From: an uncultured Sphingomonas sp.
GTDB taxonomy: Bacteria; Pseudomonadota; Alphaproteobacteria; Sphingomonadales; Sphingomonadaceae
Direction of reading: 5' to 3'
Length of the DNA stretch: 28,089 nt
Assembly (NCBI GenBank): GCA_946482655.1
Contig: CAMLSA010000035.1
Span: 1-28,089, forward strand
Of the stretch, positions 1-6,216 are shown piece by piece. Position numbers and translations under genes: made by a program. The stretch's first letter is position 1. Each line of letters opens with the position of its first letter. The notes beneath the pieces were generated by a model. That model had not been told where the DNA came from, did not search any database, and saw nothing but the letters and a program-made list of their open reading frames with translations.

Positions 1-380
1 CCGGCCATGACGGCTCGATGTGCACGCTCCACTCCAACAGCCCGCGCGAGGCGCTTGCGCGCATGGAGAACATGGTGATGATGTCGGACATCAAAGTGCC
101 CAAGGAGGCGATCTCGAAGCAGATCGCCGACTCGGTCGACATGATCGTCCAAGTCAAACGCCTGCGCGACGGATCGCGCCGCGTAACCAGCATCACTGAG
201 GTGATCGGCATGGAAGGGCCGGTGATCATCACCCAAGAGCTGTTCAAGTTCGAATATCATGCCGAGGATTCGGAGGGAAAGATCGTCGGCGAATATATCT
301 CTTCGGGCCTGCGTCCCTATTCGATCGAAAAGGCCCGCCAGTTCGGCTTTGATCAGCCCTTGCTCGAGGCGTGCCTCTAG
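1..380 (+). CDS. cpaF: CpaF-type Flp/Tad pilus assembly ATPase, C-terminal part
   Basis: Partial gene; its start lies left of the window, and reading is open from the first bases in the frame ending at the TAG at 378-380. The visible ~125 residues begin with GHDGSMCTLHSNSP, the region of VirB11/CpaF secretion ATPases that carries the conserved His/Thr stretch after Walker B. It continues with the REALARMENM helix and a C-terminal part typical of CpaF (VDMIVQVKRLRDGSRRV, then ITEVIGMEG). Family knowledge: CpaF is the cytoplasmic hexameric ATPase that powers Flp/Tad pilus assembly. Other tad genes would be expected to the left. No tad gene follows it here, so it is probably the last gene of its cluster in this direction. 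The family call is solid; the exact ATPase subtype rests on the C-terminal part only. Confidence 0.9.
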   Translation, partial: GHDGSMCTLHSNSPREALARMENMVMMSDIKVPKEAISKQIADSVDMIVQVKRLRDGSRRVTSITEVIGMEGPVIITQELFKFEYHAEDSEGKIVGEYISSGLRPYSIEKARQFGFDQPLLEACL

Positions 381-608
381 ATCTGGAAGGTCACGCCACC
401 CGCCACCATAGCGCCAGGGTCGTGATCAGCGGTCAAGGCACCACGCCGTCGCGCCCTGACGGCCCCGCACCGACGAGCCGCTACCCATCCGCCGCGACGA
501 ACAGCACCCTCAGCACGGCGAATGACAGCATCGGCCATGCGTAATCCGATTGCACCTGGCAGGATCTCCGCCATCATTGCGCCGACCATCCATATCGGGA
601 GAGCTTTG

Positions 609-1406
609 TTGCGCCACCTGTTTCTTGCCGCCGCCACCGCCTTGGTAGCCTTGGCGCCGATCGCCGGGGTTCAGGCCGCGAAGACCGACCCCGCCATCGC
701 GAAGGCGATCGCCGATCCCCGCCGCAGCGAGGCGAACCGCGCGCGCGACATCTATCGCCATCCGGCTGAGACCCTCGCCTTCTTCGATGTGAAGCCCGGC
801 CAGACGGTGATCGAATATTATCCAGGCGGCGGCTGGTATACCGAGATCCTGGCACCCGCGTTGCGCGGCAAAGGGCGCTACATCGCCATGCCACCGGCAT
901 CCGAACGCGGCTTGGCCGCGGTCAAGGCGATGCTGGAAAAGAACAAGGACCGGTTCGGTACGGTCGAGGTCGCGCCGTTCAGCCCGACCGAGCCGTCGAC
1001 CGTCGCTCCGGGCACCGTCGACCGGGTGCTGACTTTTCGCAACGTCCACAATCTACTGATGAATGGCGAAGAGGTCGCCGCGAAAGCCTTCGCCGACTTC
1101 TATGCGGCGCTCAAGCCGGGCGGTATATTAGGCGTCGTCGACCACCGCCTCCCCGAGGACATGGACAGCTCGCTCGAGAAGAAGAGCGGCTATATAAAGA
1201 AATCGACCATCGTCCGCCTCGCGAGCGCCGCCGGCTTCAAGCTGGCCGGTGAATCAGCGATCAACGCCAATCCCAAGGATAGCCATGACTGGCCCGAGGG
1301 CGTCTGGACCCTGCCGCCGACGCTCAGGTTGGGGGAGGTCGACCGCGCCAGATACCGAGCGATCGGCGAAAGCGACCGTCTTACGCTCAAGTTCGTGAAG
1401 CCGTAA
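609..1406 (+). CDS. exported class I SAM-methyltransferase-fold protein
   Basis: About 265 aa if it starts at the TTG at 609, which sits 7 nt after GGAG (598-601). TTG 606 and ATG 537 or 522 are in-frame alternatives but would put 20-30 residues before the signal peptide. The N-terminus (RHLFLAAATALVALAPIAGVQA) looks like a Sec signal peptide with cleavage after VQA. The body resembles predicted methyltransferases of the COG4798 type. The motif I region is VIEYYPGGGWYTE (residues 67-79), followed by a Rossmann-like core including VDRVLTFRNVHNLL and a LKPGGILGVVDHR strand that matches methyltransferase motif III/post-III. The acceptor is unknown. A methyltransferase fold in the periplasm is odd because SAM is a cytoplasmic cofactor. 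It stands alone, tail-to-tail with phaR. Confidence 0.8.
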   Translation: MRHLFLAAATALVALAPIAGVQAAKTDPAIAKAIADPRRSEANRARDIYRHPAETLAFFDVKPGQTVIEYYPGGGWYTEILAPALRGKGRYIAMPPASERGLAAVKAMLEKNKDRFGTVEVAPFSPTEPSTVAPGTVDRVLTFRNVHNLLMNGEEVAAKAFADFYAALKPGGILGVVDHRLPEDMDSSLEKKSGYIKKSTIVRLASAAGFKLAGESAINANPKDSHDWPEGVWTLPPTLRLGEVDRARYRAIGESDRLTLKFVKP

Positions 1407-1416
1407 CTGCAATCGT

Positions 1417-1433
1417 CCCCGTCGAAAGCGGGG
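1417..1433. terminator. short GC hairpin between convergent genes
   Basis: CCCCG (1417-1421) and CGGGG (1429-1433) form a 5-bp stem around TCGAAAG. It lies between the stop of the methyltransferase-like gene (1406) and the stop of phaR (1450), so it could end transcription from both sides. There is no strong T-run, so the call is tentative. Confidence 0.4.
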
Positions 1434-1449
1434 GCCCATCAAAGCTCGC

Positions 1450-2016
1450 TTATTTGAGCTTGTCGATCTGTTCCTGCATCGCGGCCAGCTGCGCCTTGAG
1501 CGCTTCCACTTCGTTGCGGGGCGCCGCCGGCTTGGTGGCGTCTGCCGCCGGCGTCCCGCCGCCAGCACCGTTCTTCGGCTTGAAGGCGCTCGCCGCTGCC
1601 TCGAACATTTCCATGTTGCGCTTGGCGATTTCGGCGAACGGGCCGCCGGCGAAGGCGCCTTCCATCGCCTGGCGGAATTGCGTCTGGTTCCGGCGGAAGG
1701 CATCCATCGATGCTTCGAGATATTGCGGCACCATCGACTGCATCGAATCTCCGTAGAGCGAGATGAGCTGGCGCAGGAAATTGACGGGCAGCATGGTCTG
1801 CCCGCGGGTCTCTTCCTCCATGATGATCTGCGTCAGGACGTTGTGGGTAATATCGTCCTCGGTCTTGGCATCGATCACCTTGAAGTCGCGGCCTTCGCGC
1901 GTCATGGCGGCGAGGTGGTCGAGAGTGATATAACTCGAAGTTTCGGTGTTATAGAGTCGGCGATTGGCGTATTTCTTGATGATGACCGTTCCCGAGCCGT
2001 CCGATGATTTCGCCAT
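1450..2016 (-). CDS. phaR: PHA synthesis regulator PhaR
   Basis: 188 aa from the ATG at 2016; the reading frame runs further upstream but without family similarity. The N-terminus holds the PHB/PHA accumulation regulator DNA-binding domain: VIIKKYANRRLYNTETSSYI (residues 11-30) and then the DFKVIDAKTEDDIT segment. The second accumulation domain begins at LTQIIMEEE (61-69). The tail from about 145 is Ala/Pro-rich and ends in a short predicted coiled coil (EVEALKAQLAAMQEQIDKL). Family knowledge: PhaR represses phasin and PHA genes and is released by binding nascent PHA granules. It is divergent from a PhaC-like gene, with phaA just beyond, which fits local control of polymer synthesis. Confidence 0.95.
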   Translation of the reverse strand: MAKSSDGSGTVIIKKYANRRLYNTETSSYITLDHLAAMTREGRDFKVIDAKTEDDITHNVLTQIIMEEETRGQTMLPVNFLRQLISLYGDSMQSMVPQYLEASMDAFRRNQTQFRQAMEGAFAGGPFAEIAKRNMEMFEAAASAFKPKNGAGGGTPAADATKPAAPRNEVEALKAQLAAMQEQIDKLK

Positions 2017-2047
2017 GATACCCCACCTGCCGACAAAATATGGCGGT

Positions 2048-2077
2048 AGCATAGCATCAAATCTTTCCGCGCCGCAA
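2048..2077 (-). promoter_or_regulatory. candidate sigma70-type promoter of phaR
   Basis: On the minus strand TTGCGG (2072-2077) and TATGCT (2048-2053) are spaced by 18 nt. The predicted transcription start near 2041 gives a leader of about 25 nt before the phaR ATG at 2016. Found by eye only. Confidence 0.35.
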
Positions 2078-2110
2078 CACAGGCCGCGCCCCCTCCCCCT
2101 CTTCTTGGAA

Positions 2111-3103
2111 ATGCTGCGCAACGAGACCGCTGGCGACCGGGAACGGATGCGGGCCGCGCTCGCCGGCCTGAAGGCTTATCAGGGCGCGCCCCGACCGCCA
2201 CGGCCGCCGCCCCCCCCGATAGTAGGCCGGGTTGGACGGGTATCTCTACGCAGCTATGGCGCGGCAGGGCCACCGGTCCTGTTCGTTCCCTCCCTCATCA
2301 ACGGATCAGAGATTCTCGATCTGACTTCCGAAAATTCGATGCTACGCGGGCTGGCCGGTCGCGGGCTCAATCCGGTTCTGCTCGATTGGGGAAGCCCCGC
2401 CGCCGATGAGCGCAATGTCGATATCGGCGGCCACGTCGAGCGCTACATCCTGCCGGCCCTCGACCTGATAGGCCCGGATGCGGTTCTGGCCGGCTATTGC
2501 CTGGGCGGCACGATGAGCATCGCAGCCGCTGCGCTGCATCGCCCGAAAGCGCTGGTCCTTGTTGCGGCACCTTGGGATTTTGGCGCGTTTTCTTCGCAGA
2601 CGCGAAACGATCTTCTCGAGCTGTGGCGCGCCTCCGAGGGGATCGCAGCCGCTCTGGGCGTGCTGCCGGCCGAGATATTGCAGCAGATTTTCTGGCGGAT
2701 CGATCCGGCGCGCACCGTCGCGAAGTTCGAGCATTTCGCCGGCAAGGACCCCGCCAGCTCCGAAGGCCAGAATTATGTGGCGGTCGAGGACTGGGCCAAT
2801 GAGGGGCCGCCGATCGCGCTCGCCGCCGGTCGGGAGCTGATGGAAGATCTCATAGCCGCCAATATCAGCGGCGGCGGGCGATGGCGCGTCGGAGGCCGGA
2901 CGATCGATCCGGCCGGTTTTGATTTTCCGATACTCAACATCATCTCGACGACGGACCGGATCACCCCGGCGGCGAGCGCCTGGACCGGGGGCGAGCGATT
3001 TGCCCTGGCGGAAGGACATGTCGGCATGGTGGTGGGCCGCAAGGCACCCGGATCGCTGTGGACCCAGCTCGCCACATGGCTTTCGCAACTGCGAGAGTCC
3101 TGA
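2111..3103 (+). CDS. short PhaC-like PHA synthase / alpha-beta hydrolase with Cys nucleophile
   Basis: 330 aa from ATG 2111. The start is uncertain: the frame is open back to ATG 2015, and PLPLFLE just before 2111 looks coding, but no start has a good ribosome binding site. The alpha/beta-hydrolase core matches PHA synthases step by step: VLFVPSLINGSEILDL (56-71), VLLDWGSP (89-96), the lipase-like box GYCLGG with Cys130 as nucleophile, Asp282 in TTDRITP, and His303 in EGHVGMVVG. Class I/II PhaC is about 560-600 aa with a long N-terminal domain that is absent here; class III PhaC is about 355 aa. A proline run (residues 29-36) is encoded partly by eight C's. The neighbours phaR and phaA support a role in PHA metabolism. 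It could polymerise, or act as a hydrolase/thioesterase; sequence alone does not decide. Confidence 0.85.
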   Translation: MLRNETAGDRERMRAALAGLKAYQGAPRPPRPPPPPIVGRVGRVSLRSYGAAGPPVLFVPSLINGSEILDLTSENSMLRGLAGRGLNPVLLDWGSPAADERNVDIGGHVERYILPALDLIGPDAVLAGYCLGGTMSIAAAALHRPKALVLVAAPWDFGAFSSQTRNDLLELWRASEGIAAALGVLPAEILQQIFWRIDPARTVAKFEHFAGKDPASSEGQNYVAVEDWANEGPPIALAAGRELMEDLIAANISGGGRWRVGGRTIDPAGFDFPILNIISTTDRITPAASAWTGGERFALAEGHVGMVVGRKAPGSLWTQLATWLSQLRES

Positions 3104-3150
3104 TAGGCCGACCGCCAGCAGCCTCCGCGTGAGTCGGCAGAAGGCGCGAA

Positions 3151-3166
3151 CGAAGCGCTTCGCACA
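3151..3166. promoter_or_regulatory. palindrome and shared word upstream of phaA
   Basis: CGAAGCGCTTCG (3151-3162) is a perfect 12-bp palindrome, 31 bp before the thiolase ATG. It overlaps GCGCTTCGCACA (3155-3166), which recurs exactly in the phaZ upstream region (20917-20928). It may be a regulator site, but this is inference. Confidence 0.3.
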
Positions 3167-3192
3167 CGCGGAAAACAGTAGCAGGAGCGACA

Positions 3193-4365
3193 ATGACCGA
3201 CATCGTTATCACCGGCGCCCGGCGTACACCCGTGGGAAGCTTTCTGGGCGCCTTCGCCACCACACCCGCGCATGAGCTCGGCCGCATCTCGATCGAGGCC
3301 GCGTTGGCTCAGGCCGGCGTCGAAGCGGCCGAGGTTCAGGAGGCCATTCTCGGCCAGGTGCTCACCGCCGGGCAGGGCCAGAACCCTGCGCGCCAGGCTG
3401 CCATGAACGCGGGCCTTCCCAAGGAGGCGACCGCCTTCGGCATCAATCAGGTCTGCGGCTCGGGGCTTCGCGCCGTGGCACTTGCGGCGCAGGCGATCCG
3501 GTGCGGCGACGCGCGCATCGTCGTGGCCGGCGGACAAGAGAATATGTCGCTATCCGTCCATGCGCAGACCCTACGCGGCGGTACCAAGATGGGCAACATC
3601 TCGATCGTCGACACGATGATCGTCGATGGCTTGACCGACGTGTTCAACGGCTACCACATGGGCATCACCGCCGAGAATCTCGCCGAGAAATATCAAATCA
3701 GCCGCGCCGATCAGGACGGCTTCGCCCTCGCCAGCCAGAACAAGGCTGAGGCGGCGCAGGCTGCGGGCCGCTTCAAGGACGAAATCGCCCCCGTCACCGT
3801 CAAGACGCGTAAGGGGGAGACGATCATCGACCGGGACGAATATATCCGGATCGGCGCGACGCGCGACGCGATGGCGGGCCTCAATCCCGCGTTCAAGAAG
3901 GATGGCACCGTCACCGCCGCCAATGCGAGCGGCATCAATGACGGCGCCGCCGCGCTGGTGCTGATGTCCGCCGACGATGCCTCCAGACGGGGCAGCCCAG
4001 TACTCGGGCGGATCGCCAGCTGGGCGACCTGCGGGGTTGACCCGGCGATCATGGGGATCGGCCCTGCCCCCGCCAGCAGGATCGCGCTCGAAAAGGCCGG
4101 CTGGAAGATCTCCGACCTCGACCTGATCGAGGCGAACGAAGCCTTCGCGGCTCAGGCGCTCGCGGTTGGCAAGGAACTTGGCTGGAACGGCGACATCGTC
4201 AACGTCAATGGCGGAGCGATCGCGATCGGCCATCCGATCGGCGCCTCGGGCGCGAGAGTGCTGACCACCCTTCTTTACGAAATGGCTCGGCGCGATGCGA
4301 AGAAGGGGCTCGCCACGCTCTGCATTGGCGGCGGCATGGGCATAGCGATGTGTATCGAGCGATAG
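3193..4365 (+). CDS. phaA: acetyl-CoA C-acetyltransferase (beta-ketothiolase)
   Basis: 390 aa, the usual biosynthetic thiolase length. Start ATG 3193 follows AGGAG within GCAGGAGCGACA. All catalytic parts are present: nucleophile Cys88 in [11 protein letters not shown], His347 in [17 protein letters not shown], and Cys377 in [11 protein letters not shown]. It condenses two acetyl-CoA to acetoacetyl-CoA (or the reverse), the first step to 3-hydroxybutyryl-CoA. It lies 89 bp downstream of the PhaC-like gene and likely belongs to the same PHA unit. No phaB reductase is in the window. A catabolic role in ketone body or fatty acid breakdown is also possible; the family is certain, the physiological role inferred from context. 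Confidence 0.93.
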   Translation: MTDIVITGARRTPVGSFLGAFATTPAHELGRISIEAALAQAGVEAAEVQEAILGQVLTAGQGQNPARQAAMNAGLPKEATAFGINQVCGSGLRAVALAAQAIRCGDARIVVAGGQENMSLSVHAQTLRGGTKMGNISIVDTMIVDGLTDVFNGYHMGITAENLAEKYQISRADQDGFALASQNKAEAAQAAGRFKDEIAPVTVKTRKGETIIDRDEYIRIGATRDAMAGLNPAFKKDGTVTAANASGINDGAAALVLMSADDASRRGSPVLGRIASWATCGVDPAIMGIGPAPASRIALEKAGWKISDLDLIEANEAFAAQALAVGKELGWNGDIVNVNGGAIAIGHPIGASGARVLTTLLYEMARRDAKKGLATLCIGGGMGIAMCIER

Positions 4366-4390
4366 GGGGGAGATACGGCGCCCCCTTCTT
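4364..4390 (+). terminator. probable rho-independent terminator after phaA
   Basis: AGGGGG (4364-4369), overlapping the stop codon, pairs with CCCCCT (4381-4386) over an 11-nt loop and is followed by TCTT. It separates phaA from the PilZ gene. Confidence 0.5.
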
Positions 4391-4448
4391 AACCTCTCCT
4401 CAATCAATCGCCGCTCTAATGCGCCGTTGGGATCCACAGGGGACAATC

Positions 4449-4838
4449 ATGGCTGACATGGCTGGAGAGGCGCCCAAATCGCCGGGCAACCGAGGGCGCC
4501 AGCGTGACAGCCTGCTGTTGATGGGCACGATCAAGGCGGCAGGGGATTATGCCCGCGATACTCGGCCTATCCGCATCCGCAATCTTTCCTCGAACGGGCT
4601 GATGGCAGACTCCGAGACCGCTTATGATCAGGGCGCGTTCGTCGAAGTCGAATTGCGGGGAATCGGCACCGTCTCGGGCGAGATCGTCTGGGTGCGCGAC
4701 GGCCGGATGGGGATCACCTTCTCGGAGACGATCGATCCCAAGCGCGCGCGCAGACCGGTCGTCGCCAAGCCTGACGAGCATCTGCGCAAGATCGTCCATA
4801 TCGGAAAAATCCGCCGGCCTGGATTGAGGATCGACTGA
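4449..4838 (+). CDS. PilZ domain protein
   Basis: 129 aa from ATG 4449, after ACAGGGGACAATC; the open frame extends upstream into the phaA end, but without similarity. The single PilZ domain shows both c-di-GMP binding motifs: RxxxR as R15-GRQ-R19 and [D/N]xSxxG as NLSSNG at 45-50, followed by the beta-barrel strands AFVEVELRGIGTVSGEIVWV and GRMGITF. The C-terminal tail of about 30 residues is basic. Family knowledge: such stand-alone PilZ proteins act as cytoplasmic c-di-GMP receptors affecting motility, pili or exopolysaccharide. A Flp pilus gene lies 4 kb away, but no direct link is visible. The target is unknown. Confidence 0.9.
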   Translation: MADMAGEAPKSPGNRGRQRDSLLLMGTIKAAGDYARDTRPIRIRNLSSNGLMADSETAYDQGAFVEVELRGIGTVSGEIVWVRDGRMGITFSETIDPKRARRPVVAKPDEHLRKIVHIGKIRRPGLRID

Positions 4839-4871
4839 TCCTCAATCCCCTAGCTGGCGGTGGCGTTGTTG

Positions 4872-5027
4872 TTAAAGACGCGCGAGCGCCTCTTTAATCT
4901 TGAGTTTCTGCTTCTTCAGCTGGCTGATCAGCACCATGTCGGGCGCTGGTCGTCGGGATTCTGCCGCGATCCGTGCTTCGATGCCCGCATGTTTGGCGAG
5001 CATTGCGGACGAGTGGGTAGTCAACAT
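4872..5027 (-). CDS. YdcH family (DUF465) microprotein, 51 aa
   Basis: A short gene of 51 residues. ATG at 5027 is preceded by AAAGGAGA with 9 nt spacing, and an in-frame TAG sits directly before the ATG, fixing the start. The protein begins MLTTHSSAMLAKHAGIEARI and ends QLKKQKLKIKEALARL. This is the DUF465/YdcH pattern: a short helix, then a basic Lys/Leu helix that keeps the QLKKxKLxIK core. Family function is unknown; these are small alpha-helical cytoplasmic proteins frequent in alphaproteobacteria. A second family member is divergently encoded at 5238, and dksA is nearby. A 9-codon leader ORF precedes this gene. Confidence 0.85.
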   Translation of the reverse strand: MLTTHSSAMLAKHAGIEARIAAESRRPAPDMVLISQLKKQKLKIKEALARL

Positions 5028-5042
5028 CTAGGCTGTCTCCTT

Positions 5043-5072
5043 TCACTCCGACTGGGCGGTTGAATAAATCAC
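5043..5072 (-). CDS. possible 9-aa leader peptide upstream of the YdcH gene
   Basis: GTG at 5070-5072 is placed 8 nt after a perfect AGGAGG (5081-5086) and opens a frame MIYSTAQSE ending with TGA at 5043-5045. The stop abuts the AAAGGAGA ribosome binding site of the 51-aa YdcH gene. Such an arrangement allows translational coupling or leader control. It may instead be a chance Shine-Dalgarno-like sequence. Confidence 0.4.
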   Translation of the reverse strand: MIYSTAQSE

Positions 5073-5122
5073 TATTTCTTCCTCCTGTCTCGCGGAAAAA
5101 ATGGACTTGGACGGAAGTTGAA

Positions 5123-5154
5123 CACGCCATGGCGTGACGGCGCGGAAACGCGCC
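5123..5154. repeat. 14-bp palindrome plus GNRA-type hairpin in divergent intergenic region
   Basis: CACGCCATGGCGTG (5123-5136) is a perfect palindrome. Two bases later GGCGCG (5139-5144) and CGCGCC (5149-5154) form a 6-bp stem closed by GAAA. Both lie between the divergent YdcH genes, where an operator or RNA leader would be expected. Confidence 0.5.
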
Positions 5155-5174
5155 ATCTTCGCATCGCGACGGGC

Positions 5175-5204
5175 TTGAGCGCGGACCGCCACTACCGCTA
5201 GAAT
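5175..5204 (+). promoter_or_regulatory. candidate promoter of the 65-aa YdcH gene
   Basis: TTGAGC (5175-5180) and TAGAAT (5199-5204) are spaced by 18 nt. The predicted start near 5211 leaves a leader of about 27 nt that contains GGAG at 5226-5229, 8 nt before the TTG start. Confidence 0.45.
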
Positions 5205-5237
5205 CATTTCGCAGGGAGCCTGATCGGAGCGAGTCGA

Positions 5238-5435
5238 TTGAATAGCGAAGTCATCACGCGTCGAATCGAGCTCCTCCGCCAGGAGCATCGCGACCTCGAC
5301 TCGGCGATCGATGCCCTGCTCTCCGCTCCGGCGATCGATCAGCTCCAGATCGCCCGAATAAAGAAGCGCAAGCTACGACTGAAGGACGAGATCGCGCAAC
5401 TCGAGGACATGCTGATCCCCGATATAATAGCGTAA
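5238..5435 (+). CDS. YdcH family (DUF465) protein, 65 aa
   Basis: 65 residues from TTG 5238, with GGAG (5226-5229) 8 nt upstream; no nearby ATG fits. The sequence is predicted almost entirely helical: residues 5-30 (VITRRIELLRQEHRDLDSAI) carry the YdcH signature 'LxxEHxxLDxxI', and the second half (LQIARIKKRKLRLKDEIAQL) carries the basic 'KKxKLxLKDxI' core. It ends MLIPDIIA. Family function is unknown; it is a small cytoplasmic coiled-coil-like protein. It is divergent from the 51-aa relative and converges on dksA, whose stop is 48 bp away. The two copies differ in length and N-terminus, so they are paralogues and not a recent duplication. Confidence 0.88.
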   Translation: MNSEVITRRIELLRQEHRDLDSAIDALLSAPAIDQLQIARIKKRKLRLKDEIAQLEDMLIPDIIA

Positions 5436-5482
5436 CTGGTTCCGCCCTCAAACGCGCGGCGCTCGCGGATCAACAAAAACCG

Positions 5483-5947
5483 CTACTCTTCCCTGCTCAC
5501 CTTCTCGTTCCGTTCGTGGCGTTCCTGCGCCTCGACGGTCATCGTCGCAATCGGCCGGGCTTCGAGGCGGCCAAGCGAGATGGGTTCGCCAGTCACCTCG
5601 CAATAGCCATATTCGCCTTCCTCGATCCGGCGCAGAGCCGCGTCGATCTTGGAGATGAGCTTACGCTGGCGATCGCGAGTACGCAGCTCGATGGACCAGT
5701 CGGTCTCGCTCGAAGCGCGGTCGGTAAGATCGGGTTCGCGGAGCGAATCGACCTGGAGCTGTTGGAGCGTGCCGGCCGATTCCTTGAGGATCGACTCCTT
5801 CCAGCCGAGCAGCTTCGCCTTGAAATACGCCAGCTGGCGATCATTCATGAAGGGTTCGTCAGGCGAGGGTCTGTAGCCGTCAAAATCTGCCGAAGCCACG
5901 TTCACCGGTTCCTGACCATCAAATACGCCACTCAGCGACGATGCCAT
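5483..5947 (-). CDS. dksA: RNA polymerase-binding transcription factor DksA
   Basis: 154 aa from ATG 5947, preceded by GGAGAG 4 nt upstream. The N-terminal tail is followed by the long coiled coil (about 33-110) whose tip carries the essential DxxDxA motif as D73-LT-D76-R-A78. The C-terminal zinc-finger fold is present (GEYGYCEVTGEPIS, then RLEARPIA), but only Cys116 remains of the four zinc ligands; the other positions read Thr119, Thr137 and Ala140. This resembles Cys-poor DksA forms able to work without zinc. Role: binds the secondary channel of RNA polymerase and, with ppGpp, adjusts rRNA and stress transcription. An upstream hairpin and promoter-like elements are listed separately. Confidence 0.95.
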   Translation of the reverse strand: MASSLSGVFDGQEPVNVASADFDGYRPSPDEPFMNDRQLAYFKAKLLGWKESILKESAGTLQQLQVDSLREPDLTDRASSETDWSIELRTRDRQRKLISKIDAALRRIEEGEYGYCEVTGEPISLGRLEARPIATMTVEAQERHERNEKVSREE

Positions 5948-6016
5948 TCGACTCTCCGCTTTGCCCTTCGATCAGCCGCCGATATTCCGACTGGCCCAAT
6001 AGATCGCCCGCGGCGG

Positions 6017-6045
6017 GCTATAGACAGGGCTACGCCCGCACACAA
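6017..6045 (-). promoter_or_regulatory. candidate dksA promoter
   Basis: On the minus strand TTGTGT (6040-6045) and TATAGC (6017-6022) are spaced by exactly 17 nt. The leader to the dksA ATG would be about 60 nt. The -35 element lies inside one arm of an inverted repeat (6030-6070). Confidence 0.4.
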
Positions 6046-6070
6046 GCTAAGAACCTGTGGGCGGGCGTAG
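6030..6070. terminator. 15-bp inverted repeat upstream of dksA
   Basis: Arms 6030-6044 (CTACGCCCGCACACA) and 6056-6070 (TGTGGGCGGGCGTAG) pair with a single mismatch over an 11-nt loop. It lies between the exported repeat protein gene and dksA, both on the minus strand, so it could terminate the former or control the latter. On the minus strand no T-run follows. Confidence 0.5.
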
Positions 6071-6216
6071 AAATTTTGGGGATTATTCGGGAAACTAATC
6101 GTGGAGCACGGTCGTCTTGGCCGAATCGGCTTCGAGCGGGAGTCACGCCCGAAATCACTCGAGCGAGGCCTGATTCACGTCCGAGACGGAAGCGCGAAAC
6201 GCTTCGAGATCGACCT

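Noticed and set aside
377..637. Minus-strand open frame between cpaF and the methyltransferase-like gene
   Set aside because: Arg/Ala-rich, no good ribosome binding site, overlaps the start of the methyltransferase-like gene; reads like a shadow frame of GC-rich DNA.
2342..3193. Long minus-strand open frame opposite the PhaC-like gene
   Set aside because: Arg/Gly-rich translation without motifs; the plus strand carries clear PhaC-type active-site residues.
5043..5288. 81-codon minus-strand frame covering the whole YdcH intergenic region
   Set aside because: Overlaps the second YdcH gene and the promoter region; only its last nine codons after AGGAGG-GTG look plausible.
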